64,000 nt of DNA from Schistocephalus solidus (Eukaryota; Platyhelminthes; Cestoda; Diphyllobothriidea; Diphyllobothriidae), in contig WEDG01000756.1 of assembly GCA_017591395.1 (NCBI GenBank), positions 105,688 through 169,687 on the forward strand. Direction: 5' to 3'. Below the pieces are notes generated by a model, which was not told the origin of the DNA, made no database searches, and was given only the letters and a program-made list of their open reading frames with translations. Of the stretch, positions 25,052 through 37,333 are shown piece by piece. Position numbers and translations under genes: made by a program. Position 1 is the stretch's first letter, and each line of letters starts with the position of its first letter.

Positions 25052-28000
25052 AATGGAACCGACAAAGACAAGGGAGACCGGAATGGCCATTTCTGGCTTA
25101 TTAGCCGTCATCAGCCAGTCATACCCAATCCCCAGTGTAGCACACCTGGGATTTGAACCTGCAACCTTTGGTATTTGAGTCGAACGCTCTACCATTGAGC
25201 AACGGGCTCGCTGTTTTGTCGGTTGTGATCGGGAATATGATGATAGTGTGGGGCTCACCGATCTGCTTCCCGATCACAACCGACAAAACAACGAGCCCGT
25301 GGCTCAATGGTAGAGCGTTCGACTCAAATACCAAAGGTTGCGGGTTCCAATCCCAGGTGTGCTACACTGGGGATTGGGTATGACTGGCTGATGACGGCTA
25401 ATAAGCCAGAAATGGCCATTCCGGTCTCTTTTGTCTTTGTCGGTTCCATTCCATCATATGCTACTTGTCGCTATGCGACCGCCTGCGAGGGCTCTACTCT
25501 GAGCTCCAGGGCACAACGGAACAAGCACGTTCCTTAAGCAGATCGGTGAGCCCCACACTATCATCATATTCCCGATCACAACCGACAAAACAACGAGCCC
25601 GTGGCTCAATGGCAGAGCGTTCGACTCAAATACCAAAGGTTGCGGGTTCGAATCCCAGGTGTGCTACACTGGGGATTGGGTATGACTGGCTGATGACGGC
25701 TAATAAGCCAGAAATGGCCATTCCGGTCTCCCTTGTCTTTGTCGGTTCCATTCCATCATATGCTACTTGTCGCTATGCAACCGCCTGCGAGGGCTCTACT
25801 CTGAGCTCCAGGGCACAACGGAACAAGCACGTTCCTTAAGCAGACCGATGAGCCCCACACTATCATATATATATATATATATATATATTCCTGTTTGAAT
25901 AAATACCCGATCTGCAGCGACCGAGAATGACAGGTGGTGAGGCACTGATGAACTTCGGTTCAATGCTTATGACCCATCTGCTAGACCCAGTGTGTGGACT
26001 GTCTGCGCCGTACTCGAGTGCATGTTTGTGTTTCAAGTCCCAGCTGGTAGTCAGGGTTATGATTGGCTGAATGAAGGCAGAATAAGCCCGAAACAGACTG
26101 TATCAATCTACCCATATTCTCTGTCGTGTCTTCTCTCTGCAATTATAACTTGGCCGACTTCGGCCTGGTAATTGGTTGCCTGTTCGTGACCTTTGCCACC
26201 CATACGGAGCTTGTTTGCTTCGGGAAGCCACTAGATCGGTGTGCGCCAATTCCTGTTTGAATAAATACCCGATCTGCAGCGACAGAGAATAACAGGTGGT
26301 GAGGCACTGATGAACTTCGGTTCAATGCTTATGACCCATCTGCTAGACCCAGTGTGTGGACTGTCTGCGCCGTACCCGAGTGCATGTTTGTGTTTCCAGT
26401 CCCAGCTGGTAGTCAGGGTTATGATTGGCTGAATGAAGGCAGAATAAGCCCCAAACAGACTGTATCAATCTACCCATATTCTCTGTCGTGTCTCCTCTCT
26501 GCATATATATATATTTGTGTGTGTACTCTTTCAGGTGATACACACTGTTCCTCAATTGGGTCGTTATTCTAAAACGTTGCCATTTGACGGAAAAATCGTG
26601 AGGACTTGTGGATAGTTAGAAAGTGCCACTTTTTAGCAAACGTTGGATATTTGTTACTTTTGAAACCGGATTCGGCTCTTTCATTTTCATTTCTGGTGCT
26701 GAGATTGCAGGTAGATTTTTTTGCAAAACTGAGTGGCCAGATATGGTTCCTACTTCTTCAGTAATCCAATCAAAATTTAAGTTTTTCTATCATTTCCTAC
26801 TGTAGAACCCAAAACTGACAGCTTGAAGGTCTCCCTGGAGAACGAGGGTCGAGATATCGGCAAAACCATTGAAAACACCACTAAAGAGGTGAGTACTTCG
26901 ATCAGGGTGAAAAGACGAAAACTCACTGTCGTCATATGCCTTGTTACTCTTCAATCTCCCGTAGTTACCGTTTATAACTGCAAATTGAGGCTTGTGCCTC
27001 GATATAGTAGTTTTACCGTTTAAAATGGCTGTTCACTTTCTACTCCCCAAGGGCCAGCGGTCCTTAAGGCTCACAACCACCACCACCATCTCTACCACCA
27101 CCACAACTACCACCACCACCACCACCACCACCAACAACAACTCCAACAACAACAACAACAGAACCACTACAGCTGGAAAAGTAAATGCACAATTTAGTGA
27201 AACTCTTCTGGGATGGACGCAAGCAAAAGTGCTCCTCGTACTAAAGTTGACCTTGGGCTATCTTCCACGGGTATCAAATCCGGGTTCTAAGTTTAACCAT
27301 AGCATGTAGGTTAACTCTTATAAACAAAACCCCAATCCTACCACTTACCCCCCTAAACCTAATGCCCTGGCACTTAGCGCCGGGCCACCCATGATACGGG
27401 AAGTACTATTAACCTTGCCCCAACCTCTTCCGTGACAAATCGTCCTGTATAAGCTGACATCCAACTTCCGAGTTCGCCACCTGCTCAGACTTTTTAGAGT
27501 AGACAAGGATAAAAATTCAGTTTTTCACTTTTTGGTTTTCGTACTATTTTGTCAATTATAAGATTATGCTAGTGAGCCTGGAAGTCACATTTCCCACGGC
27601 GTGATTTTTCACCCTTTCCAGCTTTTTCAAACTGGTCCCGCCTGGACATCAACTTTAACTGAAGTGCCAGCTTAGTCATTTTCTTAGAAATTCAGCCCAG
27701 CTAACCGCTTTGTCTCGTATAGACCGCCTTTGTTGTTGCATTTACTTTATTGGCGTCAAACCCAACCCCTCTTGGAATTTCGCTCAAATGTAACACGGGT
27801 TAAACGTATAACAGATAAAGTCACAATGGAAATTCCTGGAAAATGAGCATATCCATTTAATTTTTAAGTTTCGTTAGAATGGGTTTCGCTCAAATAAGAA
27901 TACCTCCGTTTTTTCCGTAGATAATGAGTTTGCAAAGAAAGCTGTGCTATGAAGTACCGCGTCCCAGACCCTCGGCTATGGGCGGAGACGAAACTCTTGA

Positions 28001-31000
28001 AGTGCTCATGAAACGCGCGGACGGTAAGCTTGCGTTAGTAGGATTCATTGTTTTCTCACGACAACAATGAGGCATACCATATTTGCTTTCCAACAAGGCC
28101 TAGGTAAATCTCGCCAATGTCTAAGAGGTAAATGCTATATTACAGTTGCCGCGTTGCTTTTAATTCTTTTACCACAATAAGCTTCTTTGAATCTTCTGTC
28201 GTCCTGTTTTTTACTTTTAGAGGCCACCAAAAGCATTGAAGCCGCTGAGGGCCAGTTACTAAACAACTGTGCTCAAGACGTCGCGGGTGTGACTTCAATA
28301 TTTCGCCTACTTATATATGTTAAAGTAGCACTTTATCTTACATTTTAGGGATGTTTTAGGATAAAAATTCGCACTTAGTTTTAGCTGGCATTCATTACCT
28401 TATTGGTTGCATTTTTTTTTAGAGAACATGAGGGTAGGAAGCTACTTTACTAAATAAGACACTGCTGGCTTTATTATACCATCCATCGGAGCTGTCAGAC
28501 GCTTCCATATGAATTTTTTATTTATTTGCAGACAACCCAAAGTGCTTTTCACCCACAGCAGATAGCGTTACTGACAGGCGTTTGGAATCGCTAAGGACCC
28601 ACCTTGACACGTTGAAGAAGCAGACAACAAAAATTACTAATCGACATCAAAAAAGTCGACATGAATGGCCCAGACACTCAACCAGTGTGGCTGGGAGAAG
28701 AAGCCTCAAAGCGCCCAAGGTGAGAAATGCCATTCAAAAACAGCAAACCTGGGAAACGATGAAAATACCAGAAAATCACCTGGCCTGTTACGATTTATAG
28801 TAAACTATTCTCAGGGATGCTTTTTTATTAACAACCGAATTCTTTGCGTTTATCGGGATTTGACATGAGGTAGTAATCAGAATCCGTAGTGAGGCTCGAG
28901 TATACGTTCCTTTAAAAAGGATTAAAATTACCGGTGTTTGAAATGCCCTCAAAGATCAATCTGCCCCAAAGAACAAAAATTCACTTGTAATATGGATGAG
29001 GACAAATAAAATGTGATCAAATGGCAACACAAAGTGCCTCAAACTGGATGGTTTATGGAAAATGGTTATTGACCTTTTCATTTTAGAAATCCTATTTTAG
29101 TCGCTTCTAAAAGCCCAAGGTTTGCAAGGAAACCTTAACAGCTCGAAGAAAGTGGTTGCCTAAATGATGGAAGTAGTTACAACTCGAATGTCTGGCTCTT
29201 ACTGTAAGCAAAAGAGAAGTAAAAATTAGAGTCTTGCTGGATTTTGATGCTATTTAATATGCGCGATGAGCAAAAGAACCTCGGTGTGGATGTTCAGATA
29301 ATTCAAACTACTTGCTTGATCCCCTCGGAGTGACTTCAACCATTATTTTTGCACGCGTGGCTATTCCAAGCATGTTCCTCGCGTGGCCTTAAAAATTTCA
29401 TTGACTCCGGTAGCGTCCGGTTGAGGCTAATTGATACTGGTTGACTGAAAATAGTTATTTTAACGTCCATATTGGGTCCGTGCAAGACAGGCTGCTCAGA
29501 GGAGATACGAGAGCCGAAAAATGTCATCACTTTTCCTCCTCGCTAGTAACCAGTACCAGGGCGATTACCGAATTCAGGTTGTACAGCATCGTGCATCGAA
29601 CAAATCCTAAATACGCTTTCAATGGTGAAGCTGTAATCGATGGACACCATTAATAGGTCCGGGGCACACCATTTGTACGCCCTTTCCAGTACCAACGGGC
29701 GTATCGCTGCCCAAAGAAGTCTGGGGAGTCTAGCAGGTTAAACAACCTCGAGGAGCCTGGTAGGGCAGCTAGGATGCCCTTTCAGGCTTTCAACCTGCCG
29801 TACCGTAAGCTCTTAGGCCACCTTTGATCCATCATGTACGTTCCTATCTTTTTCGTGCAAGTTTTCCCTGTAACACTTAACTGCGACTTAGCATGCCGTC
29901 ATGGTCTCTGCCTTCAAAGTTTTCGCACGTATACTGCTAACGCGCTAGTGAAATGCAAATTACGACTGCCTGGATTTCTTCATAACTAGATGTGCAAAAG
30001 GCTAATCAGTAAAATTTAAACCTACCACGACTAGCCTTTCTCGGGTTTTTAACTTATAAGGGAACCAGGAGATAGCAAAAAATCAGTCAGTTATTACTGT
30101 TTATATGTTTCCAGCCTTAGGCGGAAAACATCGAAACCGCGAAACAAACAGACTTTCGCTAGATAAAAACAACCACCACGAAGACACTGCCTTGACCCGC
30201 CTTCAGTGCTTCGAGGCATGATGTGGGGTCACGTTCGAAAACGTGGTCGGCACAGCAGACAATGAACCAACCGTCCTGTTATGTCGACTGCTGTCACGGT
30301 TCATTAGTCATGAGGTAGAAAGTACATAGAACAGTTTCTTGGTCCACAAAACCATGGGTCACGCGTTTTCAGATAAGTAAAATGACGTAAGCAATTGCTG
30401 TTCTCTGGAATGCTTCAGACAGTTTTTGAGGCAAATATCTCACCGTTAGTTGTATTGGAATCTTATGCAGCATGCATCTGTTGGTACGCTGCTAGATGAA
30501 AGGTTGCCTGTAGCTAGGTTTTACTAAACACATCGGGAATATGCATTGGAAATTTCCAATGGACATACTGAATGAGATTGTTCAACCTTCTTGAGAATAA
30601 ACTACTCACATGCAGAAAAGATGGAAATGCTTATGGCGCTGGAGGAACTCTTTTTCAGGCAAGGCTCAGTAAATAACAGATATGACTGACGCAAAATGGG
30701 AACTTTAAATAAGAGTTGAGGAGAAATTAATAAGAGTGTAATTTAATAGATTATCTGACTCAATTGTAGAAGTTCAGCATCGTCTGTGGGTTAAGACGCA
30801 CAACAACAAGCGTAGGGCTTGTGTACACCAACAGCCCGAGCTAAAAGGTTCAGCCCGGAGGCCGTGGGTTTAATCACATTTTGGTTCAGTTACCCACCCA
30901 GCCTACTCGGACGTGGGGAATCTACTAATTTTGATAGAGTTGACTGACACGAGAGCCTTCTTGATTAAAATTTGAGCCGTTCATTTCGTTCCCCGCTATT

Positions 31001-32067
31001 TTGCCATTAATTTGACCACCAACTCTGTGTTGGTGGTGTCACTCATCAATCTTTAAAGGGAAACGCGTGCATAAATAATAGTCCGCTATTATGTCCACAT
31101 AGGGAGCGGTTATGAACGAAGTAGGCAAGACCTCCAACTCGGCCCCAAAGAAACGCGAACAACCGAGTCTTCGTTCTCGTGCACAGAAACTGCTGAGGGC
31201 GCAGCAGTATAACTGCTCCGCAGACCGGTATTTTGCTCATATTGGGCCTGAAACCTCACGCATCTGCCACCCGAGGGATAACGGAAGCTGTTGCTGCTGT
31301 CCCTGCGGTTCCGAAAAAAAGAATGAAAAAGACCGTCGCACAGTTGACGCGAGGAAGTCGGTGTGGACTCGGTCTCGTAGTTACGGTCCTGAACAGGCAA
31401 TTCCCGAGGACACACGGCAAATACATGGAGCTGTACAACACAATGTTGCCGGCGAAGCGCACTATGGTACGTTTTGCTTATAGGTGTAAGCAGGACGCCA
31501 ACGGATTTATATACCATAACTTGTCTAGTTAATTTAAGATGACATAGTTAATCTTTGAGTGAAAGAAATGACACATAAATCTTTCTGACTTCAAGAGCGA
31601 ATGGCAGGTTAATTCCGTGTCAAGAATAACCACAACAACTCACCTTTCACGAAGAGAGAAGAAAACGGATTGCGCAACACTTAGGTGCCGTTCTCATTTG
31701 AACTGTATATATATACCTCAAAAAGCGCATCACCCTCACTGTTTTGATCAAGATCTTGCTTGATCCTATTCTATCCAACGAAGATAAGACAGACTGTAAT
31801 GACCATTTCTGGCTTATTAGCCATCATCAGCCAGCCATACATAATCCCAGGTGTTGCGGCACCTAAGAATCGGATTCGCGACCTGTTTCTTACAGCAGAA
31901 CAAGATAACGAGCTTGTGGCGCAGTGGATTATAGCGTTAGTGGCGCAGGTCACGAGATCAAGCCCCAGGAGCCACAAAACCTGGGGTTGGATATGTCTGG
32001 CTGATGAGTGCTTTTAAGCCATTAGTGGCCATTCCAGTCTACCTTGTTTTTGTCGGTAAGATCATTC

Positions 32068-32132
<65 letters not shown>

Positions 32133-35100
32133 ATGTGCAGGGCGGTGACCTTCACGTGTCCTAGTTTATGGTGGCAACGGACCAGCACAACATCCGCAAC
32201 ACGCTAACATCCCTCATCCTCCTCGACTCTGTGCCAAAACCGAGCCAAGACGACCAAGGTGGGATCGAGCTAGGTGGCTGATAAATTGATCAGCCCGTTT
32301 ACGCTCGCCACACTACCCTTTCCGCGCGCAACGGACCAGGTTTTCACGGAAACAAGACTTAATTGGCTTGGATCCCATCTGAGTGGGAGTGTCATAAAGG
32401 TCGCATTAAGAAGGAGCCATTGGAGTTTGACTCTCCGTTCTGAAAGGAGGCCCTGGTTATCCTGTCATTCGTCAGCCTTCCAAGCCAGGACTTTAAGCGC
32501 ACCACGATGGGTTAAATGCATCAGATGGTTTAAATTAAGGAATACGGGCAGAGATAGGTTCGATATATACTACTGAAAGACTGCCTTTTTCGGCTGAATT
32601 GGTTGAGGTTAGCTGATTGCTTAGTATGGTTACGCAAACGGTGGTCGAGCAAATCGAAAATCAGATTTCAGACGCCTGTGTGACGAAACACACAATTAAT
32701 TTCTTATCCTCTGACCCGATTGAGGGTAACCTCGGTGGCCACGGTGGGGTTTGAATGTACGACAGCCAGTGCGAGGCTTCGTAGCTTAGGCGGTTCGAGC
32801 TTTGCCTGTACACAAGCCTTGATTGTGCCGTCATGAGTTCACAACCAACCGAGGCAATTGCGTCAGACAAAAGTCTTACGACTCTCGAATCTTTAAGAAA
32901 GTTCCCTGTTGGAGAGCAAGTAAAGAGTACGTAGGAAACCACCTCAAAAGTGTTGCAGGGTACCAATTAGGATATGCTCCATTGTAAACTCGAAAATGCC
33001 ATTCTTACTTTTGACCGAGTCGTTGTGTCAGAAATTCTTGGATACAAATAGCGATAGCATTAAGACTGATTTGACAGCAACGATGAAGTCCGTCGCCTGC
33101 GCTCGGAAACAGACAGGACAAAACGACTCATGCCCCTAAATCACATTCTTCTGAGGGTGATGCATCAGATGTGGGGAGAGAGAGAGAGAGAGAGAGAAAG
33201 AGGGGTACAAAATGGTTGCCAGACTTGCAAGGCCGAATAAACCTAAGGACATTCGAGCAGCTATGAGATGATGAATTGCTTTAAAGTCATCAAACAGCCT
33301 GCGTTCCTCAAGCGAAGGCTTGACCTGAATGGTGCAGCCCTACTATCACAGGGGTTACAGATCTTGGTGTTCTGGGTCAAAAACTTCAGGAGCCTCTCAG
33401 TCGGGCCATCCACACTTCCTCCAGGGAACGCCAATACTGACCTCAATCTGCTGCCTTCTGCAGGAGCATTGAAGGTGGCGCAACACTTTCGCAGCGAAAT
33501 ATTGGGGCACCGACTTTATTCTCACCGAACTTTAAATTACGCCCACACCCAAATGATATAAAAGCTCACCTCATTGTTTCAGGCTATGCCATGACGAAGA
33601 CAAATTTCAAAACATTTCAATGGTCCAATCATTGTTGATGAGTACAAACGTAACCAAACCTGACAGAGTTGCAACAACTACGCACAACCTCTAGCCATAG
33701 CGTTGATAGTCATGCACAGTTCGTAAACTAACAGAGGAAATGTCACGAAATTCGCGCAAAAACTCTTGTAAGGCACAGGCCACTCACCCCACATCCAAAA
33801 ATGGCATAGGTTGGTTTGTGACTTATTATTTATTAGCTGAGTAATAGTTTATTCTATCAAAAGTTATGCAATAAAAAGCGAATTTATAGCAAGCCAAAAA
33901 TTTAAGTCCTAAGGTAACTCGGAATAGGGAAGGGAATATACTATAACGAGAAAATACTGATAAACAATAGTAAATAATAATAAACAAGAATTAATAATTT
34001 TTCTATTCCAAAGGAATTTATTTTACTTTTTTCTTGTTTGTATTAATGGGCTTTTGTAGCACAACGCACACAAACAGTAAACTTTGATCTTTGTTATTAG
34101 ATACTGTAGAAAATTACTAGAATCTCTGGTGAAGTCCACTTTCACTCAAATCTGGTCGGTTTTCCTTCAATAAAATCGAGTTAAAATGTATCCTTCCTGA
34201 GAAAGAGGCTTTCTGAGCATGAAATAAATTTTAAAAAAGCAAAACAAAACGTAAATATATGCCGAAATAACTGCTCAAATTTAGAATAAAACGTTTCATG
34301 AGATAGGCAAACTACTGTATTCGTCTGGGTGTTACTCAATAGTCCAGACATGCATTTGGCGCAGAGACGCCTTCCAGAAACACTGTTGATTCCGTAAACA
34401 CAGGGGAAATACAGATATGATATTGCCCGACATAATTTGTGAGCATTGTCGAGAAATTCGGAGCAGCCTCCTCACCACGTGTGTGAATCTAACCAACCCC
34501 TTTAACCTGGTGAATGACAATAATCAGTGAAAAATAATGTTTCAATTCAGTTGCCGGTGACGCTTAACGTGGACAAATAGGTTGCGGCACGATGACACGA
34601 TGACCTGCTTCATCGTTAACTAACTAGTCGGTCTCGGAACATTTTTCGGTGTCAAATTGGGGGGACTTAGGATTGTGTGTACTCGTTTGAACACTCTCAA
34701 GTCTCAAATTTCCATCATACTTATGGACACCTGCTGTGAGAAGTGACCTGGAAGTAATAGCAACGACTGAAGTAATATTTAAATACCCAAAATATTGTGT
34801 ACTTAGATAAAGCCAAAAGCATCTAAGACCAGTGACAACCATCTCTTATGCGCGGACGACTGCACGTGGAGGATGGACTGATTTACCTGTGGCCGCATCA
34901 CCAATACATAGAATGCAATATTTATGTATCAGCCGGTGCCAAATGATAAGTATAATAAAACCGTTGTGAGATTCAATTGAACTCTTTTCAAATGACTTGA
35001 CAAGTTCGCGTACCTGGGAGGAGCGATTGCAATAAAAATCAAACTCAATTTTAAAATTGCCAGTCAAATCTCCAAAGCCAGACAAGCCTTCGGTCAGCGA

Positions 35101-37268
35101 CAGCACTTCGTCTGGAACCACCGCGGCATCTTTCTCCACGCGAAGCTGAGCATGGGCAAGACGGTTGACCTGAATAGGCATTTGCAGCGACAGGGGGGAG
35201 GGGCGGAGACGTGGACAGTGTATGCAATTTAGGGACGAACACTAGAAATCGAAGTAAGAAGCAGAGATGATGCACAGCGAGGCCTTGGAAAAAACGAGTC
35301 CTCTCGGGATCGATGATATGGTGAGGTAGTTGCAGCTGCGATCGAACGATCCCGTCGGGAGGATGGCCAACGAGACAGTGCTCAAACAAATATTCTACGA
35401 CGAAGTCACTACGGTTGCTCGCAGCCACGACGGACAGAAACAGTGACATCCATCATCCTGAAGTCCTGTTCTAATCAATTCAAAATTAATCCTGCGAGAT
35501 GGAAAGGCATGGCTCACTACCGTTAAGACCCGGAAGACTCATTTCAAAGCCAAATGAATAGCAGAGGCCAAGGCAATTCGAGAGGCTGGCAAAATTCGGG
35601 AGCCGCATAGCAATGACGTAGGAATTTAAAACCCCGGCTTCATGTCCTCCCCACCATATTTAACAAACATTTAGCTCACGTCCACATCAAAAACGTTGTC
35701 ATCACTACCAGCAGCACAGCGGAGGACCTTCCTGACAAGCCATGAAGGTCACTGAGAACTACCACAATTCCCACCAAGAATGCAGGTAATGTTTGTAGCT
35801 TGTCCGAGTTGCAACCGCACACCCCATTACGCATCAACCCGATCGATCGTCTGCGACTCCCTCGCATTACGACTAGGGAAGCAATGTCCGGATCTCCACC
35901 ATACACCCGTCGGGCCCATCTTACACGTCCGCACTGCCCAAGGACATCCAGATACCACATGGAACTATTTGCTCACGTGCTCATTCTTGAGCACCTGCGG
36001 CAAAGTAGCACAGTCAACACGCCCTTGAAATAACACTCTATCCGCACACGCGAAAGCCACTTAGGCTGTAATTGCATCTGTCCGGCCACGCGCTTATAGA
36101 AATTACCAATCACTACACCATTCATATAATAGCTATGTCATTCAACCTGTGCGATCTCTATGACGGTAATACCCCGTTTATAAGAGAGTGCATCTCTCAC
36201 TTAGGCGGTGAAGATGAGTAGAGGGTGAGCGTGCGCATGACACACATAGACGGAAGCTTTTACGCCACATCAACTACTGTTCCCGGCAGTTGGTTGGCAG
36301 ACAGTCACGCTACCCACCGTGACTTGAGAGGTTGCTGATGGACAGGATAACCCGACCCTTCTAAAAACTGTGAGCCAGACTGCAATGACTCCTCATACTG
36401 TGACCCGCATGACTTTCTCTCTTAGTTGAGATCCTTACGGAAGGTAAGTACGCACGGAGTGGGGACCAGGACGTGTGTGGCACACTTGGGCGGATAATTA
36501 AATTTTGTCAGTTACTGCGCCTACGTCCGTCTTCGGTCCCCTTGGCTTTGCCTTGCTATTGGAGTAAGGTGGGTGCGGGAAGAGAAAGCTGCGCCAAATT
36601 CGTGGGAGACACACGGTCGACTTAATCGCACGCGGCGATCGAACTATCGATCTCTGAGCCAAGATGGTGGTGACAAATATACCTGGCTGATCGAAAACTC
36701 AACAAGCCTAAAACAGTGCCTAATTAACCCGTCCAGATCCTTGTTGCTAGGTCTCTTCTGCAGTTATTCCCTTAGAAAAGCAGTGCATATTGTAGACTCA
36801 CTCGGGGTAAAACTGATGGCTTCTCATATCTCACGCAAAATGGAAGGATTTCTTTACCCACCTACTAGGTGATCCTGCAGCCGCTCAACTGTGTGGACGT
36901 CAAGAATAGCCTCTCGGTCCCAAAAAACATGCACGAGAGAGGGGTTATCGTAGGGGGAACCAGATGGAGACAGGAACCCTTTGTATGTCCCTATAGGATC
37001 GGAAATAATTCTGATATCAACCTTGGACATACAGGTTTGAGCATTCTTTTGAGCTAAGCATGTGTATACGTGTAAATGGAACGACTGAGAACATTGACTA
37101 AGGTACAGAATGAGTAGTTTGACACGCCTTGGAGCGGTTAAACTGGGAAATGGCTGAACGGGATTATTAGATAGACTGCCTTGCATGTACAGGCAGTCAG
37201 AATAGTGAGTCAGGCAGATGAACGAAAAAGATGTACTACTGATAATGAACTTCAAGGAAATTTACGCA

Positions 37269-37333
<65 letters not shown>

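Noticed and set aside
25295..25365. Functional tRNA gene at the A and B boxes
   Set aside because: The acceptor arm does not pair and the segment recurs in dispersed copies with the same downstream ribozyme, so it is a tRNA-derived repeat.
25307..25839. Repeated open frames starting [17 protein letters not shown] or [17 protein letters not shown]
   Set aside because: They lie over the tRNA-like and hammerhead parts of family A and recur only because the repeat recurs. The RNA elements explain the sequence better.
25269..26503. CRISPR-like array, because of regular direct repeats
   Set aside because: Units are 302 and 362 bases with no spacer structure, in eukaryotic DNA.
26992..27309. Thr/Asn-repeat open frame
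   Set aside because: Produced by the (CCA)n/(CAA)n microsatellite within an intron.
31110..31517. Long - strand open frame opposite the exon at 31103-31466
   Set aside because: Shadow of the + strand exon, which fits the splice phases of its neighbours.
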